A stretch of 64,000 nt of DNA from Paraspadella gotoi (Eukaryota > Chaetognatha). The notes under the pieces are model-generated. The model was not told the DNA's origin, did no database searches, and saw nothing but the letters and a program-made list of their open reading frames with translations. The DNA is taken from NCBI GenBank assembly GCA_051294375.1, contig CM119264.1, positions 16,527,245-16,591,244 of the forward strand. The letters are read 5' to 3'. How positions within the stretch are numbered: position 1 is the stretch's first letter; every line of letters starts with the position of its first letter. The position numbers and the translations under genes were made by a program. Positions 23,501 to 34,700 of the stretch are shown here, in pieces.

Positions 23501-25527
23501 CGCGATGCAGCTGCTGCAGAGCGAGATCGCCCTCTTCTGCGCCGTGCTGCTCTGCTCGGGTGAGAAAAGTGAATTCCTTGTCGAGTCTAATATTTAACCC
23601 ATTTTAAATCAAATCAATAATCTGAACTATTATTAAATCAATCAAATCGATCATATTTATTATACATATTAATCGAGGAAATCAAAATCAATCTATTTAT
23701 CCCCAAGACCGACCCGGTCTTCGTGACTACACCTCCGTCGACGAGCTGCAACTCAAATTCGCTTCGGCGCTGCAGTGGGAGCTGCGGAGCAACCATCCCG
23801 AGCAGCAGATCCTGACGGCGCGGCTGCTGATGATGACGGTGCATCTGCGGTCTCGTCGGCGGAACACGTGGACATCGTCAGTGAGGGGAGGGAAGGACTT
23901 TGGTGAGGAGGGGAAGAGGGGGGGGGAAAAGAAAACAAAAAGGAACCCGCGGTTTCTGTGATGGTCTCTGTGAGTTGTCAATTATTTCCTCCTCCTTAAC
24001 TCTGCTCCCCCAGAAGCCAAGTTCGAAGTCTCCCTCGATGCGCTCGACGAAGACGCGTCGCCTCCCGACTCGTTCTTCCAGTTTTCCGTCAACGGGGAAG
24101 TCGACGGGGAGTTGCAGAAGCAGACGTTCAAAGGTTTTTGACAGGGAGTGGACGTCCGTGACATGGAGATTGTTTTGATCAATATTATTAAATATTAATT
24201 TATTGTGTTTGTTGTCCCTGTCGGTTGTTGGAGCTGATGATTCTGATATGAATAAATTTATGGGTGCTTCCGTTGCACGATAACGCCGAAGACGACGACG
24301 ACGACGACGACGACGACGACATCCACCAATTCTCTTTCCTTTATCTTTCAGCCTACGAAGAATTGGCGACGAATCCCGGAANNNNNNNNNNNNNNNNNNN
24401 NNNNNNAAAAAGAAGAGAGAGATGTGCATCTGCGGTCCCTCGTCGCGGAACACGTGGACATCGTTCAAGTGGAGGGGGAGGGAAGGACTTTGGTGAGGCA
24501 GGGGAAGAGGGGGGGGAGAAAAGAAACAAAAAGGAAGCCCGCGGTTTTCTGTGATGGTCTCTGTGAGTGTCAATTATTTCTCGTCCTTTAACTGCTGCTG
24601 CCCCGAAGCCAAGTCGAAGTCTCCTCGATGCGCTTCCGACGTAAGAGCGCGTCGCTCCCGCTCGTCTTTCAGTTTTCCGTCAAGCGGGGAAGTCGACGGG
24701 GGTTGCAGGGAAAAGACAGACGTTCAAGAGGTTGTTGAGAAGGGGAAGTGGACGTGGTGACATGGCGGATTGTTTTGATCAATATTAACATCATTCATTT
24801 TTTGAACGAATTGTATTGTGTTTGTCTGTCCCTGTCGGTTGTTGGGCTGATGATTCTGAATATGAAGTAAATTTACGGGTGCTTCCGTTGGATCGATAAG
24901 TCAAAAGCGAGGTGTACGATACGACGAACGTCGAGCGACGACGAGACAATCACCAATTAGTCTTTCGCTCTAGTGGTTTGAGCGATCTTTCAGCCTACGA
25001 AGAATTGGCGACGAATCCCGGAAAAAACTATCATCAATTCAACTTGAACTCCGTCGGAGTCGGCGCGGCCCACGGGAACGGAATTCCCAAAATGTCCTTT
25101 AACGGAAAAGGTGAGTCGCGGTCACGTTGACAGCGGAAAGAAAAATGGGAAACAAACCCGTAACACTTTTCAAAATTCCTTGGATTCAGTGGAAGAATCG
25201 ACTTCTTCGTCGGGTCAATCAACGACGACGACGACGTCGTCATCATCTTCGTCGTCGTCGTCGTCGTCGTCGCAACTCCCTCACCCCTCTCACCCTTCTC
25301 ACTCCTCTTCCCTCCAACATCCGTCCGTCCCTCACCATTCCTCGTCCCCCATGCTGCATCAACTGAGTCACCAGACGCTTCTCCATCAACATCACCTCCA
25401 TCAGCCCCACTCCAGTCAACAGCATCTCAGCGGGAGCAACGGCAATCACGACGCCGGCAATCATCGCTCCCCCGGAGAATATCTCAGCGAGTTACCTCCC
25501 ATTTTACAAGAAGTCTTTGACATTTGA
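11433..25527 (+). CDS. NR1-type nuclear receptor (PPAR/E75-like)
   Basis: A ligand-regulated transcription factor of the nucleus. Exons read: 11433-11554, 11886-13221, 14446-14557, 14735-14879, 21668-21738, 21871-22077, 22219-22534, 22775-22884, 23151-23285, 23364-23559, 23708-about 23870, 24014-about 24140, 24994-25110 and 25190-25527. ATG 11433 is the first in frame after a TAG. The long second exon is an acidic, Ser/Thr/His-rich A/B region. The first-finger exon carries ICGD, SGFH and CEG fragments in shifted frames. The second is intact: [10 protein letters not shown], then [26 protein letters not shown], and in the next exon [14 protein letters not shown]. The LBD has [37 protein letters not shown] and DRPGLRD. 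The protein ends ILQEVFDI, an AF-2-like helix. CNCQYC and MSH/RFGRMP resemble PPAR, but the five-residue D-box is as in E75/Rev-erb. Duplicated, indel-ridden blocks interrupt the gene (listed separately). Confidence 0.85.
15423..15485 (+). promoter_or_regulatory. Intronic TATA promoter with first exon donor
   Basis: TATAAAA at 15423-15429 is followed about 20 bp later by a TCAGTG initiator-like site and then, 35 bp on, by a GTAAGG donor at about 15485, just after an ATG. This has the form of an alternative promoter and short first exon, lying after both zinc-finger exons. The duplicated copy has the same elements at about 17823. Internal promoters making DBD-deficient isoforms are known for E75 and related receptors; applying that here is inference. 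Confidence 0.4.
15678..15750 (+). promoter_or_regulatory. E-box palindrome in receptor intron
   Basis: CACGTCACGTGACTCCGAG (from about 15678) contains the palindrome GTCACGTGAC and is followed by an ATG-containing segment with a possible donor (CAG/GTTTAT, about 15749). It is preserved in the second copy near 18100. It could be a bHLH-ZIP site or part of an alternative exon. Confidence 0.3.
16276..16300. other. Assembly gap (25 N)
   Basis: Twenty-five Ns between the two copies of the duplicated block, flanked by CT sequence on the left and GA sequence on the right. Confidence 0.99.
16795..17237 (+). pseudogene. Frameshifted copy of zinc-finger exons
   Basis: Region 16795-16906 copies the first-finger exon and 17079-17237 copies the second-finger exon of the nuclear receptor. 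The splice sites (CAAG/GTGAGT and GAAG/GTAGGT) are kept, but insertions and deletions break the frame several times in the second exon. A true old pseudogene would be expected to carry substitutions as well, so this is more likely sequencing error in a duplicated contig piece. Confidence 0.7.
18634..18675. other. Assembly gap (42 N)
   Basis: Forty-two Ns immediately after a short segment (about 18590-18633) that is the reverse complement of about 16055-16100. Confidence 0.99.
18676..21667. other. Large receptor intron
   Basis: No coding exon of the receptor is seen between the second-finger exon and the hinge exon at 21668. It contains a (CT)n tract at about 20415-20530, GAC/CGA triplet runs near 20915-20965 and 21090-21220, and T-rich sequence. 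Open frames here are short and repeat-driven. Confidence 0.5.
23826..25022. repeat. Second noisy duplication in LBD region
   Basis: Block 23826-24381 is repeated at about 24417-25022. Both include the end of the DRPGLRD exon, the AKFEVS exon, an ATT-rich intron with GGGTGCTTCCGTTG, and the start of the CCTACGAAGAATTGG exon. They differ by many small indels and are separated by a 25-N gap (24382-24406). The first copy keeps the 24014 exon open but has a one-base problem in helix 10. The second keeps helix 10 ([14 protein letters not shown]) but breaks the next exon. Confidence 0.85.
24382..24406. other. Assembly gap (25 N)
   Basis: Twenty-five Ns between the two copies of the LBD-region duplication. 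Confidence 0.99.
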
Positions 25528-27640
25528 ACGAAAATCCTCACTTTTATTTCAATCTCGTAACTTTTTTTTTTTACCCGTATACGATCGTGTTATACTCGCC
25601 CGTCTCTCCGGATGATACTGTATGTTTCCCCGACGCCCCTCCCCCCCCACCTCTCTCACTCGTCGCCCCAATATTGCCCGAAGTCCATCATGCCGTGTTT
25701 TTTTTTATAATTAATTGAGGTGAAATCGTTTACTGAGACACTTTTATTTTTTTTGGGGGGGGGCTAAAAATTGGTAAGGACGAAATTGCTCAATGACTTT
25801 TTTTTACGTAACGATGTCTGTGCTATATATAGGACGTATCATTTTAATATCAGGCTGATTTTAACCCATAATCACAGCTTATAAGGCTGTAAATAATACA
25901 GTTTTATGTTAAATGTTTAAAATATATCCTCTTGTAACGAATCAAAAGTAAAACAGCTACCGAGCTGTACGAAAAATTTTTTTTTCTACATCTTTTTCGA
26001 TTGTTTGCAAACGCTTTTGGGGTTTTTTATAAATTAATAGATTTACTGATGAAATTTTTTTAAATCGGTTGACCTGGTTTTTCAATGAATATCCAAATTG
26101 CCATAGAAAATTAAGATATAAAATAGTACATGTATATACCTATTAACACTTTCTGTATTAAAATCTTTGAAAATCTTACTTTAAGTTAAAACTGTGAAAC
26201 TGTAGATCTAAATTAATTTGTTTTCTTTTTAAAAAAATCTCCAAAAATATGGGCTACATTAATTTTAGAAATATCAGGAATTATTTAACCTAATTGATTT
26301 GTTTCGTTTTTAAGTATATCCCCAAAAGTTTTTTTTAACCTTGAAAACTTTAATCGACTTTGGTTAACAAAAAAAAATTGGATATATAAATTTAATTAAA
26401 TCATGGAAAATTATTTGAAAAAGACGTAGTCTTGTTTATTTACTTATAGTGTTAAATGTTTCAGTGCCTATTGTATCACCGTCACTGATCCATTTCTAGT
26501 ATTCTAGGGAATTTCAGACGTAGCGGACAAACGGATTTTTAAATTTTTTGTACAGTCTGGTTTAATATACCTGTTGAGGTGAAATTCGTTTTTAAAATTT
26601 AAAAAATTGTTTCATGGCCTTTTTGAAATAAAATTCTATCCCATAATCTTGGCAAAGATTATAACTTTCTGGGTCGCATAAAATACTTGCCTTAATGGGA
26701 TTTCGGATAGAATTCAATCAAACTAAACTTTTTTTTCTGGGATTTTTTTTTCTTTGCCAAGGTTTGGAGAACAAAGACGCTTATCATTTCGTCACGATTG
26801 TCAATCATCACGTCGACATTAAAAATGTTTGATGAAGAACTCCATCTTTATACCAATCAAAACAAAAGGATTTTGTTATTAATAAGAAATCAGAATAGAA
26901 AAAAAAAGAAAGGATAGAACTAGAAGAACCGTCGGTACGACGATTCTTAGTAAAAGCTGCGCTGCCCAATCCGCTCAATCAGGATCTACGGTTTCGTGAA
27001 TTCGAAAATCTCCTTCGACGAACCTCACCTTCGGAAGAAAGTCTCTCTCGCAACGTTTTCTCCTTTTTGACTCATTTCGTTTCGTGCGTCAAGCGTAATT
27101 CGACATCAATTAAAGTCCCCCTGTTTAAACCATTTCAAAAACGAAATTATCTTGGACAGAGTAAGAGAGAGAGAGAGAGAGAGAGAGAGATAGTGTCAGG
27201 CGGGGCTCGATAGGTGGAAATTTCAAAACCGGTTTTTAGTTGTTAAGTTTCCCATTAAAAAAAAAAAAAGAAGAGAAGGCGACGAAATACCTACGAATGA
27301 TTACGACGAAGACGAAGACGAAGACGACGATGACGGAAAACGACAAAATGTGGGTATTGTAAAAAACGACTTATCAAAATTTGGACAATGACATGCAATG
27401 TTTCTGATAACGTTTGAAATATGTTGTTGTAGATTACGACGATTGTGTAGATGACCGTTATGATGACGGTGATGATGATGATGATGATAACGGTGAAGGC
27501 GACGATGACGATGACGATGACGATGAGGACGATTACAACGACGATGACACTTTCGCAGGAATAGTCGTCGATGACGGGGATGAGGAATAAATATAGCGTG
27601 ACGCACGCTATGATACCAGGAGCCCCTCCTGGTTAGAATT

Positions 27641-27757
<117 letters not shown>

Positions 27758-28123
27758 CCTAAAGATTTTCAATCCCGAATTAATTTCGACCCGTTTTAAG
27801 GAAATGTAAAACTTTCGAGTTTTACACTCAATAAAGAGCAAAAAGAGTGAAAGATGATTCTCTCGATGAAGCGATTAAAAAAAAAAAAGCATCGCATTTC
27901 CGTAGCGACACAAAAAAAGTATTATTCGGAGAACGAAAAGTTGTCAACACTCTCATTCTTTCTCTCACTCTCTCTCTTTCTCTCTCTCCCTCACTTTCAC
28001 TTTCTTCCATTGTTTCCTCGGCACTCAAATCCTTTCATAGGAGGTTTAGCGTCTCTCAAGGATTAAATCATCGCCTGTCATTTGAATATTTTTTGATTAT
28101 ATATTTCTTCATAACTCTTCTTC

Positions 28124-28223
<100 letters not shown>

Positions 28224-28702
28224 ACACATTTTTCCTTTCGTGTTTTTTACTTTATTCGTCGTTGGGGGTTCGTCCGTTGGTGTTATTATTTATTTTGTAT
28301 TGTTCATAGATGTTTTTTTTTTCTCGGTGAATATATTGAAACCAACGCATGAAACCTCTTCGTGTAAATTACAATTCACAACTTTCATAGTAAATCAAAT
28401 CATTTTATTTAATTTTTTATGCGAGATCACACTTTTCCGGGACCGGAGATTGACTTGATACAACGACTCTTAAAAAATAAGTTTTTTTTTATATATTATG
28501 ACACGTCTTTTTTTTCGTGGCCGTCGTCTTCGGTTTCGTTTTCGTCGTCGTCGTCGTCGTCGTCCCTGTCCCCGCTAATGTCGTCATATTTGTCGCGGAT
28601 TTCTTCGACTTCTCGAATTACGAATTTCTAATCTTAACTCACCCCACAAGACAATCTCTTTACTTTCAGCTCATTAATTTGAATTATCATAAACCAATAA
28701 AA

Positions 28703-31700
28703 ATGAAAGGAACTAGTAATTTTCTAACTTGGTCGTCGTCGTCGTTGTTTCTCGTCTTCCTTTCGGGCTTCAGTTTATTGCTCCGAATTTCCCTCACCTC
28801 CGCCACCACCACTGAATCCCCCGCCTCCACCGCCTCAACCTCCTCCACCGCCTCACCCGCCTCTTCCCCTACGACCCTTACCCATGAGAATTTTCTTTGC
28901 ATCTCCGCCACGGTCGCGACGCCGGAGCGCAACAATACCGGCGTCATCGGCCGCATCGACGTCAAAGGCGGCGTCGATTTTCCTCTCAACTTCGAACTCT
29001 TAGACAACACCGATTTTAACGGGACTTTCTGGATGGAACGACGAACGGGGAGGCTTCGCATCGCGCACCCTTTGGACGCCGAGACGCTTCAGCGCTACAC
29101 GCTACGCGTTCGCGTCAGCATGGCGGCGCAAGAGTGGCCGGTAGAGGGCGAGACGGAGACGGCGCCGCGAGGACCCACGCCGCGAGAACGGCGCGGACCG
29201 CAGAGATTCTCCCGCCAACGCGTCTCTCGCCACAGGTGAGATTTGGGAGATAACGATTTTCGTTGTGCGTCGTACGATTAGAAAGTTAATTCTGACTTTT
29301 CTTTCGTTTTTTTTTGCAAGTGATAATAATATTAACTAAAGAAAGAAATTTAAAATTATCGATATAAAAGATTAACACAAAAGGCAAGCGCACCAGTTGT
29401 TATGATGTAAAGTATTATCAATTTGCTATATAGGAACATAAACGTTAGGGAATTTCCTAACTAATAAAATGAACAAATATTAATCATTAATCAAATCAAT
29501 AACAACTCTTTTCATTTCACTCCAATTTGAAATCCGTATATTTTGTATAAAAAAAAGTAAAAAGGTGATTCATGGAAATTAGACGAAACGTTTGTTGTTT
29601 TTTTATTTCGCAGGTTTATCCCAATCGATATGGCGAGATCGACGACCTGTTTGATCTTCGTCGAAGTCATCGACGTCAACGAGTTTGCGCCAAAAATAGA
29701 AAACGTTACGGTCTTTCCCATTCGCGAGCGCCAAACCAACGTAACCAAATCGAATTTTTCGATCAACGCCAAAGATTTCGATGCCTTAACTCCAGCCAAG
29801 CTGCAACTTTATGCTACGGCGAACAAAACAAACTCGACAAAAACCGCTTCTGCAGCAGGAGTGCCGCATGTTGTCTTCTTCGACGCCGAAGACGATGTTA
29901 TAGCTGAGATTGTTGTCAGTGACGCCGACGTCGAAATTCAACAAAAGGTCACCGCCTTCGATCTGAAAAGCGAAAATCCGGCCCAGAGCTTCCACTTTCC
30001 GTTGGTACTGCAATGGGGCCGAGTTACCGGCTCCGATCTCTTCGCGGCACGGCTCGTAAAATACGGGGTCGTCTCCGGTCTAGCGCCCGGCGCCGTAGCT
30101 ACCGTCGTCGTCTCCGTCGCAGCGCGATCGCACAACTTGAGTTCAGAGGCCGTGAAGTTCGAGATTATCGTCTCGAGGCCGGAAATTCGTTGCTTGGATC
30201 GGGCGCCAATCCGCGTTACGGAGGCGGAGTCGGCGAGACTCCTCGCCCGAGGACCCTGGATCAGCGGCGCACCGAACGGAAGCCTCGTAGAGTATTTCGT
30301 CGAGAATACGACTTTCAGGATTGCAGAGGACGGGGCTCTGTGGTCTACGAAAGGCTTGGACCACGAAGCTCAGCCACGGCACGTCGTCAATTTCAGTGTG
30401 GCCGTCGCTTCGGCATCGTCGCCGACAGGAAATAAGACGAGAATCTCCAAGCTCAACTGTTCCGTCGAGGTAGAACTCATAGACATCAACGACAACGACC
30501 CTATCGTCGTGAACAAATTTTGTCGTCTGGAATGCTCCAACAACATCACAGTCGCCAATGACAGTATCGTCGGCGAATCGATTGTCCGCTACAGAATAAA
30601 TGATCGTGACTCGGGCAATGATACTAATCTCTCCTATCTCTTACGATATCTCAATTCATCATCCGCTAACTCTACTCCGTTCATAGTCGAGAAGCGCGGA
30701 GCCAGATGTTTTTTGCTCGTTGCGCAAGATTTGACGCCGTTCATCAACGCAACCTTCGAGTTGGAAGTCGTGGTGGTTGACTCGGGTTACCCCCCGCGAG
30801 AGACGACGGTTGATTCCCTCAAGGTCACTGTCGCGGCGGCCAGGACCCCAGAGTTTGAGGTCATCGTCGAGGAGCCTCGCTACGTCTCCTACATGGACTC
30901 GGTGATTTGGTACGATGACGGTCGCTTTGATGACTTTCCCATCGTCGTCCGTGGCTCCGAAGGAATCTTCTGCTCGCTTATTGATCGAGACAAACGACCC
31001 TACCTTCGAGTCAGTCGTCGTTGCCGGAGCTTTGAATCCTTCGGGCAAATATTTGGAGCGGCGAAAGTTTCGAACTCATCAAACTCAACGACACTGTGCT
31101 CCTGCAGGATGCAACTGCGCAAAAGTGCTCAGATGCCACGTGACCTTATCCATGCTCAAGTCAGAGTTTTTAATACATATTCGAGAGTCGTTAAGCCTGT
31201 TAACATAAGCGTCATAAACTTTCGTACCAATTTTTCTTTTTTACTTATTGACTCTTATGTTGGCTTCATTGATTTCGTCCCCGGTGTATTTGGAAAGACT
31301 TACCCCAGATGGCCCGAGGCTTTGATAAGTTATCCGACTTCCTGCAAAAAAACAAAGTGGGAGGAATGTTCCAGAATGGAGTACAAAATGTCAACAAAGG
31401 CGGAGAATGCCTCTATCGCGGGACTAGATGCGTCGCTCTGGTTTCAAGATCACATTTATTTCGAAAAAGAGACAGCCGAGTTTTTTTTAAGAAAAGAACC
31501 ATTTCGTGTGAAGAGAAACGCAGAAAAGCAAGAAGATGTAAAGGTAATTGCAACAGTTGAGGCTGGTTTTACAGATCACAATGGTCAATTTGTCACGTTG
31601 AGTCGGTCCAACTTAACTTTCCGCTTCATGAGCGGCATCAATGACTTTGTGAAGCATTTAAAAATCGCACACACCGTATGTAAACTAGGGGGACAAGTGT

Positions 31701-34700
31701 GTGAATTCAATGTAACTCATGATACATGCAAAGGCGAAATCTCCCCCGTCCTGAATGTGACGTGTATGTTCGGACGAGATAATTTGATTTTTTGGGCAAA
31801 AGAAAAAGGAAAAGCTCAATTGGCAAATGAATTGGGCACACCTTGGGAAAAGGTTTTTAAAGTTGGTTTTCAAGATGGATACAACGGAAAAATTTACTTT
31901 TCCAAATTCAAGCCCAACACTCATTACGAGCTATTACTAGGGGGCAGATTCTGTAGAGAGACAGAAGGTGGATGCATCATAAATGATAACGAAACAATTT
32001 CCATCTTTGCATCGGTGCCATTTTTTACGGGAGAATTTTTCTATAAAGATTACGTCAGCAGCAACGAATTTCATCGGGAGATCATTCCGCAAAATATGGA
32101 GAGGCTCTCTTACGTAAGTTTTCAATGGGAACGATTTTGCAGCTGGTGTTCTAAAGTAACGACTTATATATATTCTCTGCAAGAAAAGGAATCAGCTTAC
32201 CGGATCCAAACGTTAAACGTTACTCAAAATGGTCATCATGGTTTCAGCAATAACGACTTGAAACCTGGCTTGGTCCAAATTTACATGTTCACCGAAGTTG
32301 ATCCAAACTTTGACTTCACCAAACAATTTGACACCGTTTTTGCTCAGTACACTTTTCCAGCAGAGAAAGACGCCGAGTGCTCCTTCAAGTTTTACCCAGA
32401 TGATCAAAAATTCAGCGCTTTGTGTTCCAGTGGAGAAATCAGTTTTGTTTCAATGCTCCTCCAGGAAAACCACATGCAGATACTAGAAAAGCCAGCGATT
32501 TCTACAAATGATATCTTTGAAATCAATGAAAATTCTTACAGCACTGTTAAAAAAGAATCGCACGTCGGTATGGATATTAGTTTTTGGGAAATGTTAAAAC
32601 ATATAGAAGAAAGCAATCCATTACAAATATTTAATTTTCTCGGAGGACAAAACTTTGGTTTTCAATGGAACATCACTATTAAAATTTCCTCCGGAGAAGG
32701 TAAAATTGCATTAAATGCCATGGATTTCGTTGAGCGAAGTCTAGAATGCATCAATTGTACTAGAAAGGGAATATCATACATTGATTTAAATCCAAATCTC
32801 GATAACTCAATTGTTGTTAATGCTCTTTCAACTATAATATTCCGGGCCAGAATTACTATTTTACTTAAAAAAAATAAACAAATAGACAATTATTTTATGA
32901 CAAATATTGTGAAAAACAGACTGCAGCCTTCAGAAATAAAGAACATTCCTCTTTTCAAAGGTTGTCTTTCCAACTTTACTCTCAATTGTGGTGGCCATCT
33001 TGTCTCTCCTGAGCCTAACTTTGCGGGATGCCTATCATTGTTTTCCAACTGTCTGCCACGAAGCCAACAAATTTCAAAAATTTATAACTCTAATGTCCAA
33101 AAAATTAATCAAATTATCACAGTAAAAAATTTTCGACAATGCTCATCTGGTTACACAGGCGCTTACCCAAACTGCACAGACATTAATGAGTGTGTAATTG
33201 GCGATCCGTGCAGAGGATTTGAATGCCTCAATTTAGAAGGAGGGTATTCCTGCTCCCCATGCAAGGCTGGGCAAGTGCCAGTTGCCAAAAAAATTTTAGA
33301 TAGAGGCATTAAAGCAAGTGAATACATTCCTTTTTACAGAAATATACTCATATCATTTGATGAATATTTTGAAGGCTTGGCAAAATATTATGATTATAAA
33401 TGTATTCCAAATCAATGCACAACTGTTAGAGAATATTTCATGGAAAATTCTGAATTTCGATCAATCACTAAGACAGTTCTTTGCCACGAGCATGCAGTTT
33501 GCTCTATCACTAATACAACTCGAGCTTGTATTTGTAAAGAAGGATATAGAGGTGCTGGTACAGAATGCACAAATATCGATGAGTGCCAAGAAAAACAACC
33601 TTGTGCCGAGTTCCAAGACTGCATTAATCTTAACCCTGGTCATTTTTGTCAATGCCCTGCTGGAAGATATGGAAAACGATGTGAAACGTCTATATGTCAA
33701 AAAAATCCTTGTTACTATGGCGGAAAATGTATAGCCTCAAAAACGGTAGAATATGGATACATTTGTGATTGTCCACTTTCTCACACCGGAAAAAATTGTA
33801 CTCAAGAAAATGAGGTATTTACTTTCAGACCTCCAACAGTCTCTTATAGCAGTGCGCACTTTGTTATGATGGAAAATGGTAAAAGAATACTTGAAAGAGA
33901 TGGACTTGTGTTTAAAGCAAGGATAAAAACATACGAATCGTCAGGAGCGATATTTAGTTTGGCATCTCAAAACGGAAATGCAGACAATACATATATTGGC
34001 AGAATGCTCGAAATTAGAAATTCCACTTTGTTCTTAGTAATTTACTCCACTTTCTCAAAGCCATACTCCTGCTCTTTAAAACCTTCGACATCATTGTCCA
34101 ATGGAGACTGGAAAGAAATATTTCTCCACTACAAAAATGAGAGTTTAGATTTAAAAGTAAATGAAGAAAAAACTAACTGCATTATACCCAGAGAACTACG
34201 CGTCAACTTTACGGAATTAGGAGTCGTAGGAGGTCTGGGGCAACCTGAATTTGAAGAACCCCTTTTTGAAGAAATCAAGCCTTCACGACGATCAAGAAGT
34301 TTTCCAGAAATTCAAAAACCATTGCTCGATTCCTTTAAAGGATTACTGCAAGGGACTTTGCTTAATGGAGAAAAAGTTAATCTCAATACTGTACATTACA
34401 ACAGGCCTCCCATTGACGATAATAACACTTTATTTTTCTTGAACAAAAAACGAGGTATTTTGAATGGCATAGTGAACGACGATAAATGCCAGTACAATCG
34501 TGGTTTGTGCTTAAACAATGGCACTTGCATTACAATAGACTATAATATTGCCGCGTGTAATTGCTCAGAACCATATCACGGTGGAAGATGTGAGAAAATC
34601 CTCTTCTGTGAAGCTATTGAAGAAAACAACATAAAGTATCCGAGGCTGGGTATTAATAGAGTATACAGATCACAGAAAAAATGCCTTCAAAATGGAAAAA

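Noticed and set aside
27301-27606. Minus-strand His/Arg-rich ORF
   Set aside because: Produced by GAT/GAC triplet repeats read in another frame.
29630-29650. ATG 29630 as the adhesion GPCR start
   Set aside because: It lies inside a cadherin repeat with no signal peptide after it, while the upstream exon gives a signal peptide and joins in phase.
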